Positions 22,085-31,110 of a DNA stretch of 64,000 nt are shown one piece after another. The notes beneath the pieces are model-generated. The model searched no databases, was not told where the DNA came from, and saw only the letters and a program-made list of their open reading frames with translations. The position numbers and the translations under genes were made by a program. The DNA comes from Streptomyces sp. LHD-70 (GTDB lineage: Bacteria; Actinomycetota; Actinomycetes; Streptomycetales; Streptomycetaceae): assembly GCF_031157275.1 (NCBI RefSeq), contig NZ_JAVIFW010000002.1, forward strand, positions 496,001-560,000, read 5' to 3'. Position 1 is the first letter of the stretch. The number at the start of each line of letters is the position of its first letter.

Positions 22085-24421
22085 TCAGTTCTGCTGCTGC
22101 GGGCCGATCTGGACGATGCGCTCCGCGGGCGTCTTGCCGACCAGGGCGCGGTTCACGGCCTGCGCCACTAGCGCGGGTGTCACCGGCTTCTTGGAGCCGT
22201 CGGCCATGGTCAGCTGCACGTCGTCGAAGGCGCCGCCGTACAGCTCCTTGAGGGCCTCGCGGTCGTAGTACGGGACGAGGCGGGTGCGGTCCTCGCTCGG
22301 CACGACGCTGACGAACTTGTAGATCGACTTCTCCGGGCTGAACGACACCGTGTGGGCGGCGTCCGTACGGACCGTGATGAGGCCGGACATCGCCGGGGTG
22401 GCGAACTCCTTCATCATCCGGTCGACCTCGGCCTTCGGGACGTTCGGGTCGGCCGCGGAGACCGGGAGCTGGACCGGCTCGGTGGAACCGGTCTCGACCT
22501 GGGTGCGGTAGGCCGCCTCCACGGCCGCCACCGAGCCCTCCGGGTTCAGCTGCTTGCCGGACTTCCCGTACGACGGGACGGCCTTTCCGGGCAGGAACTT
22601 GATGGTCGCCTCGGCGGCCGAGCCGGACGTGCCCGCGACGCGCTCCAGGGCGTCCCGCAGCTTCTCCTCGTCGGTCGGCATCACCGGGTCGACCACGCGC
22701 TCGGCGCCGAAGAGGGAGCCGATGACGGAGACCGGGTTGTAGTCGCTGCCCGCGGCCTGACGGACCGTCTCCTGAGTGTCGACGGTGAGGCCGGCCTGGC
22801 TCGGCTTGAGCGTGGCCTTGTCGCCGTCGACGGCCAGCTGCAGCGACAGGTCGGCGCGCTTCGCGATCGCCGCGTCCAGCTTCTGCACGGCCTCGTCGCG
22901 GGTGCCGCCGCCGATGTCGACGCCGAGCACCGTGGTGCCCTTCGGTACGTCGGAGTGGTTCATCAGGAGCCCGGCGCCGTACGCGAGTCCGCCGAGCACG
23001 ACGACGCCCGCGCCGATCAGGACCAGCTTGTTGCGGCCCTTCCTGGCGTTCTCGGGGGCGGCCGACGTGGGCTCGTCCGCGTACGCGTCGGACTCGCCGT
23101 GGTCGCCGCCCGAATGCCGGCCGCGCGGGGCGGGCGGGTCCGGGAGCACCGGCGGGGTGTGCCGGGACTGCGGCGCGGACGGTCCGGGGAAGCCGGGCTC
23201 GGCCTGCGGTCCTGACGGCACCACGGGGATGCCGCTGGTCAGGGTGTCACCGGAGACGTGCCGGCCACCGGGCGGCGGTCCGTCGCCGCTCTGCGGAGTG
23301 AGTACGGCGGTGTCGTCGGCGGCGGCCGGGGCGGCGGGTCCTGACGGGCCCGCGCTGATGCCGTTGCCGGCGCCCGCGCTCTTCTGGAACGCGGCGGGCA
23401 GCACCGGGCCGTCACCGGTCGCCGGACCACCGGTCGGACCGGAGGGGCCCGCGGGTCCGGAGGGGCCGGGCCGGCCGGGTGCCGTCGAGCCGCCCGGTCC
23501 CGGCCCGAACAGGCTGGAGCGGGCGAGGGGGTTGTCCGTGCCCTGGTCGCCGGGCGCACCGCCGATGCCGGGAGCACCGCCGGGGCCGGGCGCACCGCCA
23601 CCGCCACCGCCGGGGCCGCGTCCGCCCGGGCCGCCCGAAGGGCCACCGGGACGTGCCTGGCCACCGGAGCCGCCGGGACCACCCGGCGCACCGTGGCCGC
23701 CAGGACCACCCGGACCACGTCCCGGGCCCTCACCGGACTCCGAGAAGTACGGCAGGTCCCCGCGCGTACCACCCGCGGACGGGCCGCCGGGCGCGGAGGG
23801 CGGGGGCGCGGAGGGCGCGGAGGGCGCGGGGGCGCCACCGGCGGCGCCTGCGGAACCCGGTGCGCCACCGGGCCCGCCCAGTGCGCCGCCCGGGCCGCCC
23901 GCCGAACCGCCGGTGGGCTGCGCGGGCTTGCGCGGGGCGAACCAGTCGCTGGTCTTCTCGGCCGGGGCGTCGGCGGCGGGCGCCGGGGCGCTCCTGGGCG
24001 CACCCTGGGAGCCGGTCGCCGAACCACCCGAAGGAGCACCGGCGGGAGCACCCGAAGGCCCGCTTCCGCCGGACGTACCGGGTGACTTGCGGCCACCGAT
24101 CGGCGACGAGGGGCCACCGGCCTCCGCGTTGTCGCCCTCGCCGACCGGCGTACGCATCACCACGGGCGGGATGGGCCGCGAACCGGGGATGTTGATCCGG
24201 ATGCGGGTGGTCAGCGTGGTCTGGGTCTCCGGCGACTCCTCCGCCGGGGGCTCCTCGGCCTCGGGCTCGGCGCCCTGCTGCCAGGGCGCGCCCTGCGGAG
24301 TGCGGTCGCCGCCTCTGCCGCGGTCGCCGCCGGGCGGTCCGTACGGCGGGGTCCCCGAGGGGTACGCGGCTCCACCGCGCCCCTGGGGCCCGGAGGACGA
24401 ACTGTCAGTTTCACGACTCAA
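22085..24421 (-). CDS. Type II membrane protein with Gly/Pro-rich cytoplasmic arm and PG_binding_4 domain
   Basis: A 778-aa protein starting at TTG 24419-24421 behind GGGAGAA. Residues about 1-455 are a disordered cytoplasmic arm. Parts of it are almost pure Gly/Pro/Ala with collagen-like GGPGG, GAPGxxG units. A membrane helix lies at about 462-481. The outer part (about 485-778) contains repeats of the PG_binding_4 (YpmB/VanW-associated) type, with GTTVLGVDIGGGTRDEA as the usual entry motif. The VanW or L,D-transpeptidase domain that often follows is absent. I infer a peptidoglycan-associated role. No operon partner is evident: the upstream gap is 380 bp. Confidence 0.75.
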   Translation of the reverse strand: MSRETDSSSSGPQGRGGAAYPSGTPPYGPPGGDRGRGGDRTPQGAPWQQGAEPEAEEPPAEESPETQTTLTTRIRINIPGSRPIPPVVMRTPVGEGDNAEAGGPSSPIGGRKSPGTSGGSGPSGAPAGAPSGGSATGSQGAPRSAPAPAADAPAEKTSDWFAPRKPAQPTGGSAGGPGGALGGPGGAPGSAGAAGGAPAPSAPSAPPPSAPGGPSAGGTRGDLPYFSESGEGPGRGPGGPGGHGAPGGPGGSGGQARPGGPSGGPGGRGPGGGGGGAPGPGGAPGIGGAPGDQGTDNPLARSSLFGPGPGGSTAPGRPGPSGPAGPSGPTGGPATGDGPVLPAAFQKSAGAGNGISAGPSGPAAPAAADDTAVLTPQSGDGPPPGGRHVSGDTLTSGIPVVPSGPQAEPGFPGPSAPQSRHTPPVLPDPPAPRGRHSGGDHGESDAYADEPTSAAPENARKGRNKLVLIGAGVVVLGGLAYGAGLLMNHSDVPKGTTVLGVDIGGGTRDEAVQKLDAAIAKRADLSLQLAVDGDKATLKPSQAGLTVDTQETVRQAAGSDYNPVSVIGSLFGAERVVDPVMPTDEEKLRDALERVAGTSGSAAEATIKFLPGKAVPSYGKSGKQLNPEGSVAAVEAAYRTQVETGSTEPVQLPVSAADPNVPKAEVDRMMKEFATPAMSGLITVRTDAAHTVSFSPEKSIYKFVSVVPSEDRTRLVPYYDREALKELYGGAFDDVQLTMADGSKKPVTPALVAQAVNRALVGKTPAERIVQIGPQQQN

Positions 24422-24801
24422 GGCAGGTTCTCCCGATCGGCTTCACCGCCCCGCCGATCCTCCATCGGCACAAGCACTGTGCCAGCGCGGGCAGCTCGGC
24501 GGCGCGCACCACCATACTGGCCGCGCGCGGCGCTCAGCGGGCGACCGCAGTCAATCCCATCCGCCCGGGGAGCCCAGGGCCCGTCTTCCTGCATGTTTGC
24601 GGGCCCGCACCTCCCCCAGCCTCCGGCCGGGAGGTGCCCCCAGGCACGGCACCTCGACGCACGCCCGAATCACCCAAGTACGTCCCGTACGAGGCCGATC
24701 CGGGCGCACGCCGATGCGCCGCACCAACTGCACCCATCAGCCGCTCCGCGGCGGGCGCGGCCTGATCCGCAAGCATCGGGAAGACGGGCCCTGGTGGCAC
24801 G
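24422..24801. other. Non-coding gap with intergenic repeat
   Basis: This 380-bp gap lies between the start of the PG_binding_4 gene and the stop of the DUF6113-like gene, both on the minus strand. Short frames exist but none has a ribosome site or convincing composition. It contains the repeat at 24611-24643 and presumably the promoter of the downstream gene, which I could not identify. Confidence 0.5.
24611..24643. repeat. Streptomyces intergenic element (CTCCCCCAGCC...GGTGCCCCCAG)
   Basis: A 33-bp imperfect inverted sequence of a kind found between many Streptomyces genes. Only one copy is present here, so the repeat status is from general knowledge. Confidence 0.5.
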
Positions 24802-25215
24802 TCACTTGCCAAGTCGGCCGTCGGGGCGCATCGGTTGCGAGGGCGCCGCGACCGTGGCGCACATCACAGCAACGGCCATTCCGCCCAACAAGTAGACATA
24901 CGAGCCAAGTCCGGCACCGAACACGAAGTCGCCCTCGGGCCTGCTCGATGTCAGCAGGATCACCGCGACCAGCCAACCGGCACCGGCCGCGAAGCCGCCG
25001 CCCTTGGCGCCGGTGGCGCGCGCCCCGCCGTAGCAGACCCCGGCGGCGCCGAGCAGCGCGAGCAGCAACCCGCCCGGGAACCAGGCCGCTTGGATGAGCG
25101 CGCCCGCGGCGCCCGCGACGGCGCCGATGGCGATGAGGAGCAGATGCAGCAGGATCCGGGCGGGCTTCAGGGGCTGGGCCGTGAAGCCTCCGGGGGTGTT
25201 TCCTTGCGGGCTCAC
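24802..25215 (-). CDS. DUF6113-like integral membrane protein
   Basis: A 137-aa protein with about four hydrophobic helices (around residues 22-42, 46-63, 72-90 and 103-122) and a short charged tail. The GTG at 25213-25215 overlaps the mshB stop by 4 bp (GTGA), so it is coupled to mshB. M. tuberculosis has a membrane protein gene in the same place after mshB (Rv1171). The conserved linkage suggests a part in mycothiol biology or in envelope housekeeping, but no motif indicates what. The family name is tentative. Confidence 0.72.
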   Translation of the reverse strand: MSPQGNTPGGFTAQPLKPARILLHLLLIAIGAVAGAAGALIQAAWFPGGLLLALLGAAGVCYGGARATGAKGGGFAAGAGWLVAVILLTSSRPEGDFVFGAGLGSYVYLLGGMAVAVMCATVAAPSQPMRPDGRLGK

Positions 25216-26168
25216 GTGCTGGTCACCGTTCCTCGGTCGTGCTGCGGGTTGTCCGTGCTGTCGGGGCCGTCGGCGGTGTCCGGCAGGCCCGCGAAGAGGT
25301 CGGTCTCGCGCTCTCCCGGTGCCGCGCCGGAGCGGCCGCGCACCAGCTCGTAGTACTCGATGTCGAACAGCGGCTGCGCCAGGTCGTTGGAGAGCGCGAA
25401 CCACGGCTCCGCCACGGCGATCTGGGTCGCGTGGGCGCGCATCGCGGCGGCCTTGCGGGCGGCTTGGGGGCGGCCGTCGATCGCGGTGGTGATGCGGTCG
25501 TCGTCCACCACGCCCGGTACGTCGTCGAGCTGCGCGGCCGCCCACGGGAGTCCGGCGAGGGCGTGCTCGCGCAGGTCGGTGAAGAGGCGCTCGCCGACGG
25601 ACCGGGGCACGCGGTTCCAGTAGATCTTGGCGATCGTGTGCGCGGCGCCGAGCTCCGGGCGGAAGCCGGTGTCGGCGGCGAGGTCGGCGGCGCGCATCGC
25701 GACGCGGTGGGCCTGGATGTGGTCGGGGTGTCCGTACCCGCCGTCGGGGTCGTACGTGACGAGGACCTGGGGGCGCAGTTCGCGGATCACCTCGACGAGG
25801 AGCGCGGCCGCCTCGTCCACGTCCGCGGACCAGAAGGCGCCCGCGCGGTGGTTCTGCTCGGCGCCCATCATCCCGGAGTCGCGGAAGCGTCCGGGCCCGC
25901 CGAGGAAGCGGTGGTCGGTGACGCCGAGCTCCTTCATCGCCGCGGCGAGCTCCTCGGCGCGATGGGCGCCGAGGGTGTCCTCACGGTCCGCGGCGAGGTG
26001 GGCGAGGGCAGGCGGAATCACCTCGCCCTCCTCGCCGAGGGTGCAGGTCACGAGCGCGACCTGGACGCCTCGTGCGGCGTAGGTGGCCATGGTCGCGCCG
26101 TTGTTGATCGACTCGTCGTCGGGGTGCGCGTGCACCAGAAGCAGACGCCGGTCCGCCAGTTCCGTCAT
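25212..26168 (-). CDS. mshB: N-acetyl-GlcN-Ins deacetylase of mycothiol synthesis
   Basis: A 318-aa zinc deacetylase that converts GlcNAc-inositol to GlcN-inositol, the second stage of mycothiol synthesis. The zinc motif AHPDDE (His15, Asp18) and the second-ligand region GYGHPDH are intact, and the length is normal. Mycothiol is the main low-molecular thiol only in actinobacteria, which supports the assignment of the organism. The ATG at 26166-26168 has a TANNNT hexamer 6 nt upstream, so the mRNA is probably leaderless. The next gene overlaps by 4 bp. It could act as mycothiol-conjugate amidase (Mca), but the linkage to the small membrane gene favours MshB. Confidence 0.9.
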   Translation of the reverse strand: MTELADRRLLLVHAHPDDESINNGATMATYAARGVQVALVTCTLGEEGEVIPPALAHLAADREDTLGAHRAEELAAAMKELGVTDHRFLGGPGRFRDSGMMGAEQNHRAGAFWSADVDEAAALLVEVIRELRPQVLVTYDPDGGYGHPDHIQAHRVAMRAADLAADTGFRPELGAAHTIAKIYWNRVPRSVGERLFTDLREHALAGLPWAAAQLDDVPGVVDDDRITTAIDGRPQAARKAAAMRAHATQIAVAEPWFALSNDLAQPLFDIEYYELVRGRSGAAPGERETDLFAGLPDTADGPDSTDNPQHDRGTVTST

Positions 26169-26174
26169 GCCCCC

Positions 26175-26180
26175 AGCCTA
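26175..26180 (-). promoter_or_regulatory. Likely -10 of leaderless mshB promoter
   Basis: TAGGCT on the minus strand, 6 nt before the mshB ATG. Confidence 0.45.
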
Positions 26181-26215
26181 CGAGGCGCGCCGCGCGCCCC
26201 CGGGTCCCGTCCTCG

Positions 26216-26410
26216 TCAGAACTTCAGGTCGCCCAGCATGCCCGCCACATTGGTCGTCACCTCGCTGATCGTGGGAGCGATCGACGAGCTGGCCAGATAG
26301 AAACCGAGCAGCACACAGACGAGCGCGTGCCCCGCCTTCAACCCTGACTTCTTGATCAGAAGTACGACGATGATCGCGAACAGCACCACCGCCGAAATCG
26401 ACAGGGCCAC
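26216..26410 (-). CDS. Small conserved membrane protein (64 aa)
   Basis: A 64-aa protein starting at GTG 26408-26410 behind GGAGGTGA, one of the best ribosome sites in the window. Residues about 1-20 are a strong membrane helix (ISAVVLFAIIVVLLIKKSG). A second, weaker hydrophobic stretch (HALVCVLLGFYLASS) is followed by a short outer tail (SEVTTNVAGMLGDLKF). I have the impression that near-identical proteins occur widely in Streptomyces, without known function. It lies 47 bp upstream of mshB but mshB seems to have its own promoter. Confidence 0.75.
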   Translation of the reverse strand: MALSISAVVLFAIIVVLLIKKSGLKAGHALVCVLLGFYLASSSIAPTISEVTTNVAGMLGDLKF

Positions 26411-26619
26411 GGCGGTTCACCTCCATAGGACGACGGGACGTCGGGACGTCGGACAGCAAGCGGGCGGCCCGCTCGGACCGCCTCAACACCGGGGCGGCGT
26501 ACGCCAGTTCGGCACACGCCAGGGGTATACCCACCCAGTGCTACGGATCATAACTTTCCGTGTGTCGGCATGGATCGGTGCATGGCAGCACGAGGGGCGC
26601 ATGGCGGCGGCACGATCAG

Positions 26620-26625
26620 TAGCCT
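26620..26625 (+). promoter_or_regulatory. Likely -10 of leaderless S9 peptidase promoter
   Basis: TAGCCT lies 6 nt before the ATG at 26632. Confidence 0.45.
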
Positions 26626-26631
26626 CGGGTC

Positions 26632-28830
26632 ATGACCTCCCCACTGCCCCCACAGTCGCCGCAGGCGCCGCACGCGCCGCGGGCGCCGAAACCGTCGTTC
26701 CCTCGCCGGCACGCACGCACGCAGCGCTTCTCGCTCGGTGCGCCCCGCGCATTCACCGTCTCACCTGATGGATCGCGGGTGGTGTTCCTGCGTTCCCGCT
26801 CCGGGACGGACCGGGAGACCGTGCTGTGGGTCCTCGATCTCGACACCGCCGCGCGGACGGAGCCCGCGGAGCGGGTCGCGGCCGACCCGGCGGCCCTGCT
26901 GCACGGCGCGGGCGAGCAGTTGTCGACGCAGGAGCGGGCCCGCCGGGAGCGCAGCCGCGAGAGCGGCGCGGGCATCGTGGGGTACGCCACCGACGCGGCC
27001 GTGGAGTTGGCGTCCTTCGCGCTCTCGGGCCGCCTCTTCACGGCCGAGCTGCGCGCGGGCACGGCACGTGAACTGCCCGTACCGGGACCGGTGATCGACC
27101 CGCGCCCCGCGCCCGACGGCCGCCATGTCGCGTACGTCAGCGGCGGCGCCCTGCGCGTGGTGGGCGCCGAGGGCGAGGACGACCGGGCGCTCGCCGAGCC
27201 GGACCCGGGGCCGGGCGGGGCGCCCGGGACCGTGGCGTACGGCATCGCGGAGTTCATCGCGGCCGAGGAGATGGGGCGTTCGCGCGGGTTCTGGTGGTCG
27301 CCCGAGTCCGACCGGCTCCTGGTGGCGCGGGTGGACGACGCCCCCGTGCGCCGCTGGTGGATCGCCGACCCGGCGCACCCGGACCGGGAGCCGTCCCCGG
27401 TGGCGTACCCGGCGGCGGGCACGCCCAACGCGGAGGTACGGCTCTGTGTGCTCGGCCTGGACGGCTCGCGCACCGAGGTCGAGTGGGACCGGGCCCGGTA
27501 CCCGTACCTGGCGCGCGTGCACTGGTCGTCGGCCGGTGCGCCGCTGCTGCTCGTACAGGCACGGGACCAGCGCGACCAGCTGTATCTGGCGGTGAACCCG
27601 GACACCGGCGCGACCCGCATGGTGCACGCCGACGAGGATCCGGACTGGCTGGAGCTGCTGCCCGGCGTGCCCGCGTGGACGCCCTCGGGGCAGCTGGTGC
27701 GGATCGCGGACGAGGGCGGGGCGCGGGTCCTCACCGTGGGCGAACGCCCGCTGACCGGGCCGCAGTTGCAGGTGCGGGCTGTCCTGGACATCGCGGACGA
27801 GGACCTTCTGGTCGCGGCCTCGGCGGGGGCGGCCGCCAAGAGCCCGGAGACCGGCGAGACGCATGTGTACCGGGTCAACGAGCTGGGCGTGGAGCGCGTC
27901 TCGCAGGAGCCCGGCGTGCACTCGGCGGTGCGCTCCGGCGGCGTCACGGTGCTCGTCTCGGCGCGGCCCGAGCACCCGGGCGCACAGGTGCAGGTGGTGC
28001 GGGAGGGCAAGCAGCTCGCGCAGATCGCCTCGTACGCGGAGCGGCCGGACATCACGCCGAGGCTGACGCTCACCGAAGCGGGCGCACGCCGGATTCCGTG
28101 CGCCGTCCTGCTCCCCACGCACTACCGGGAGGAGGACGGTCCGCTTCCGGTGCTGCTCGACCCGTACGGCGGTCCGCATCACGCGCGCGTGGTGGCGGCG
28201 CACAACCCGTATCTGACCTCGCAGTGGTTCGCCGACCAGGGTTTCGCCGTCCTGGTCGCGGACGGCCGGGGCACTCCGGGGCGAACTCCCGCCTGGGAGA
28301 AGGAGATTCGGGACGATCTGGCCTCGGTCGTCCTTGAGGACCAGGTCGACGCGCTGCGGTCGCTCGCCGGACAGTTCCCCTTCGACCTCTCCCGGGTCGC
28401 GATCCGCGGCTGGTCCTTCGGCGGCTACCTGGCCGGTCTCGCCGCGCTGCGCCGCCCCGACGTGTTCCACGCGGCGATCGTCGGCGCCCCCGTCACCGAC
28501 CAGCGGCTGTACGACACGCACTACACGGAGCGGTACCTGGGCGACCCGCACGCGCAGCCGGAGGTGTACGCGGCGAACTCTCTCGTCACGGACGAGGGGC
28601 TGTCGGGGGCGGCGGAGCAGGCCTGCCCGATGATGATCGTGCACGGCCTGGCGGACGACAACGTGGTGATGGCGCACACCCTGCGGCTCTCGTCGGCGCT
28701 GCTCGCGGCGGGGCGTCCGCATGAGGTGCTGCCGCTGTCGGGGGTGACGCACATGACGCCGCAGGAGCAGGTCGCGGAGAATCTGCTGCTGCTTCAGGTG
28801 GACTTCCTGAAGCGGTCGTTGGGGCTGTAG
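26632..28830 (+). CDS. S9 prolyl-oligopeptidase/dipeptidyl-peptidase IV-type peptidase
   Basis: A 732-aa serine peptidase without a signal peptide, so probably cytoplasmic. Residues about 40-480 form the eight-bladed beta-propeller of the DPP-IV type. The C-terminal alpha/beta-hydrolase has Ser595 (GWSFGGY), Asp675 (HGLADDNV) and His707 (GVTHMT). A Glu pair for recognising the peptide amino end (IAAEEMG) is present at about residue 210, as in DPP-IV, which suggests release of N-terminal dipeptides. It precedes two oligopeptide import operons and may digest what they import; this link is inferred from position only. It is convergent with the first ABC operon. Confidence 0.9.
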   Translation: MTSPLPPQSPQAPHAPRAPKPSFPRRHARTQRFSLGAPRAFTVSPDGSRVVFLRSRSGTDRETVLWVLDLDTAARTEPAERVAADPAALLHGAGEQLSTQERARRERSRESGAGIVGYATDAAVELASFALSGRLFTAELRAGTARELPVPGPVIDPRPAPDGRHVAYVSGGALRVVGAEGEDDRALAEPDPGPGGAPGTVAYGIAEFIAAEEMGRSRGFWWSPESDRLLVARVDDAPVRRWWIADPAHPDREPSPVAYPAAGTPNAEVRLCVLGLDGSRTEVEWDRARYPYLARVHWSSAGAPLLLVQARDQRDQLYLAVNPDTGATRMVHADEDPDWLELLPGVPAWTPSGQLVRIADEGGARVLTVGERPLTGPQLQVRAVLDIADEDLLVAASAGAAAKSPETGETHVYRVNELGVERVSQEPGVHSAVRSGGVTVLVSARPEHPGAQVQVVREGKQLAQIASYAERPDITPRLTLTEAGARRIPCAVLLPTHYREEDGPLPVLLDPYGGPHHARVVAAHNPYLTSQWFADQGFAVLVADGRGTPGRTPAWEKEIRDDLASVVLEDQVDALRSLAGQFPFDLSRVAIRGWSFGGYLAGLAALRRPDVFHAAIVGAPVTDQRLYDTHYTERYLGDPHAQPEVYAANSLVTDEGLSGAAEQACPMMIVHGLADDNVVMAHTLRLSSALLAAGRPHEVLPLSGVTHMTPQEQVAENLLLLQVDFLKRSLGL

Positions 28831-28970
28831 GGCGCGCGCCGCGGGACTGCGATCGGCCGGGACGACATGGTGCGCCCCGGCCGATCCACGGCACCCGCAC
28901 GGCCGCACGTTCTTCAGGGTGCGGGTTCGTCGTGTCGGGGGTGCGTCGGGCCCGTTGCGGTGTTGTTTCT

Positions 28971-29060
28971 CCCCGACCCGCCCCTTCCCGAAAGCCTGCG
29001 GCGCTTCGGGGGCCAGCCCCCGGACCCCCGCTCCTCAAACGCCGGAGGGGCTGAATTTCA
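28971..29060. repeat. Dispersed convergent-end repeat, copy B
   Basis: The hairpin CGGGGGC-ca-GCCCCCG (29007-29022) is followed by the conserved tail. It sits between the S9 peptidase and the convergent ABC operon. Confidence 0.8.
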
Positions 29061-29068
29061 GCCCCTCC
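29044..29068. terminator. Hairpin ending the first oligopeptide ABC operon
   Basis: A 12-bp perfect stem with a single central T (29044-29055 with 29057-29068) lies right after the ATPase stop and is partly shared with repeat copy B. Confidence 0.7.
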
Positions 29069-29076
29069 CCCTGGGG

Positions 29077-30114
29077 TCAGGTGCCGTCGGGGACCACGTG
29101 CCGCTCCTCCGCGAAGTGGCACGCCGAGGGATGTGCCCGAGGGCCGTCCGCGAAGGACTCCGGTACCGCCAGCAGCGGCACCTCCACCTCGCAACGCCGC
29201 TGCGCCTTCCAGCACCGCGTGCGGAACCGGCACCCCGACGGGGGGTTCGCGGGGGACGGGACGTCCCCGGCCAGCAGGATCCGCTCGCGCTGCTCCCGCG
29301 CGTCCGGGTCCGGCACGGGTGCCGCGGAGAGCAGTGCCTGGGTGTAGGGGTGCGTGGGATGCTCGTAGATCTGCTCGTCCGTGCCCGTCTCCACGATCCG
29401 GCCGAGGTACATCACCCCGACCCGGTCGGAGATGTGCCGCACGATCGACAGGTCGTGGGCGATGAAGACGTAGGAGAGAGCGAACTCCGTCTGGAGGCGG
29501 TCCAGGAGGTTGACCACCTGGGCCTGGACCGAGACGTCGAGCGCGGAGACCGGCTCGTCGGCGACGATGATCTCCGGGCGCAGCGCCAACCCCCGGGCGA
29601 TACCGATGCGTTGCCGCTGTCCGCCGGAGAACTGGTGCGGATAGCGGTTGATGTACTCCGGGTTGAGCCCGACCACGTCGAGCAGCTCCTGGACCCTGCG
29701 GCGGCGGTCGCCCTTCGGGGCCGCCTCCGGGTGGATCTCGTACGGCTCTCCGATGATGTCGCCGACCGTCATCCGGGGGTTCAGGGACGTGTACGGGTCC
29801 TGGAAGACCATCTGGATGTTGCGGCGTACGGCCTTCAGGGCGCGGCCGGACAGGCGCGTGATGTCCTCGCCCTTGTAGCGGATCGCCCCCTCCGTCGGCC
29901 GCTCCAGGTTCATCAGGAGCTTCGCGACCGTCGACTTGCCGCAGCCCGACTCCCCCACGATGCCGAGCGTCTCGCCGCCGCCCAGGTCGAAGTCCACGCC
30001 GTCGACGGCCTTCACGGCGCCGATCCTCTTCTTGAAGACGATGCCCTGGGTGAGGGGGAAGTGCTTGACGAGGCCGCGCACTTCGAGGATCGGTTCGGCC
30101 TGCTCAGGCATCAC
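29077..30114 (-). CDS. Oligopeptide ABC transporter ATPase (OppF/DppF type), operon 1
   Basis: A 345-aa ATPase that energises peptide import at the inner face of the membrane. Walker A is GESGCGKST, the signature is [10 protein letters not shown], and Walker B is IIVADEP with the H-loop AHDLSIVRH. The C-terminal oligopeptide domain contains the Cys-rich motif [16 protein letters not shown], which in this family can hold an Fe-S cluster. It starts at GTG 30112-30114 or at the adjacent ATG, and overlaps the OppD gene by 11 bp. It is the last gene of the operon SBP-B-C-D-F. Confidence 0.92.
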   Translation of the reverse strand: MMPEQAEPILEVRGLVKHFPLTQGIVFKKRIGAVKAVDGVDFDLGGGETLGIVGESGCGKSTVAKLLMNLERPTEGAIRYKGEDITRLSGRALKAVRRNIQMVFQDPYTSLNPRMTVGDIIGEPYEIHPEAAPKGDRRRRVQELLDVVGLNPEYINRYPHQFSGGQRQRIGIARGLALRPEIIVADEPVSALDVSVQAQVVNLLDRLQTEFALSYVFIAHDLSIVRHISDRVGVMYLGRIVETGTDEQIYEHPTHPYTQALLSAAPVPDPDAREQRERILLAGDVPSPANPPSGCRFRTRCWKAQRRCEVEVPLLAVPESFADGPRAHPSACHFAEERHVVPDGT

Positions 30115-31102
30115 GCAGCGTCTCCCTCCAGAAGTGGCAGGCGCTCCGCCGCTCCCCGTCCTCGGCGGTCCCTGGCCCTTCGACCCGGAACAGCGGCGGC
30201 TCGTCCGTACGGCAGATGTCCTGGGCGCGCGGGCAGCGCGGGTTGAAGGCGCAACCCGGCGGAATGGCCATGAGGTTGGGCGGCAGGCCCTTGATCGCGT
30301 ACAGCTCCTGGCCCTTCTGGTCCAGGCGCGGGATCGAGTCGAGCAGGCCCCGGGTGTACGGGTGCGCCGGGGCCTTGTAGATGTCGTGCACGGGGGCGGT
30401 CTCGACGATGCGCCCCGCGTACATCACGGCGATCTTGTCGGCGACGTCCGCGACCACCCCCAGGTCGTGGGTGATCAGGATCAGGCCCATGTGGTACTCC
30501 CGCTGCAACTCGGCCAGGAGATCCATGACTTGGGCCTGCACGGTCACGTCGAGGGCGGTCGTGGGCTCGTCGGCGATGATCAGCGCGGGTTCGAGCGCGA
30601 GCGCCATGGCGATCATGATGCGCTGGCGCATACCGCCGGAGAACTGGTGCGGATACTGCCCGACCCGTTCCTTCGCGGCCGGGATCCGCACCCGGTCCAT
30701 CAGCTCGACCGCCTTGGCGCGCGCGTCCTTCTTGGACATGCCGCGGTGCACGAGGAACATCTCGCCGAGCTGGTCGCCGACGGAGAGCACCGGATTCAGG
30801 GACGACAGCGCGTCCTGGAAGATCATCGCCATCTCGGCGCCGCGCACCTTGCGCCGCTCGTCCTCCCCCAGCTGCAGCAGGTCCCGGCCCTGGAAGAGGA
30901 TCTCGCCGCCGGTGATCCTCCCGGGCGGGATGTCGAGGATGCCCATGATCGCCTGCGCGGTGACCGACTTCCCGGAGCCGGACTCGCCGAGCACGGCGAG
31001 CGTCTCGCCCGCGTCCACGGAGTACGTGACGCCGTTGACGGCCTTGGCGACCCCGTCGCGGGTGCGGAACTCCACGTGCAGATCGCGTACTTCGAGCAGC
31101 AT
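30104..31102 (-). CDS. Oligopeptide ABC transporter ATPase (OppD/DppD type), operon 1
   Basis: A 332-aa ATPase that pairs with the downstream OppF-type subunit. Walker A is GESGSGKSV, the signature is [10 protein letters not shown], Walker B is [12 protein letters not shown], and the switch His is in [12 protein letters not shown]. The C-terminal Cys motif [15 protein letters not shown] is present. ATG 31100-31102 begins directly at the conserved [12 protein letters not shown] strand; longer open reading upstream belongs to the permease gene in another frame. The gap to the OppC-type gene is 8 bp and it overlaps the OppF gene. Confidence 0.92.
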   Translation of the reverse strand: MLLEVRDLHVEFRTRDGVAKAVNGVTYSVDAGETLAVLGESGSGKSVTAQAIMGILDIPPGRITGGEILFQGRDLLQLGEDERRKVRGAEMAMIFQDALSSLNPVLSVGDQLGEMFLVHRGMSKKDARAKAVELMDRVRIPAAKERVGQYPHQFSGGMRQRIMIAMALALEPALIIADEPTTALDVTVQAQVMDLLAELQREYHMGLILITHDLGVVADVADKIAVMYAGRIVETAPVHDIYKAPAHPYTRGLLDSIPRLDQKGQELYAIKGLPPNLMAIPPGCAFNPRCPRAQDICRTDEPPLFRVEGPGTAEDGERRSACHFWRETLRDA

Positions 31103-31110
31103 CGCGGCTC

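Noticed and set aside
24534-24812. 92-aa minus-strand frame in the gap at 24422-24801
   Set aside because: It overlaps a known type of intergenic repeat, has no ribosome site and shows no family likeness.
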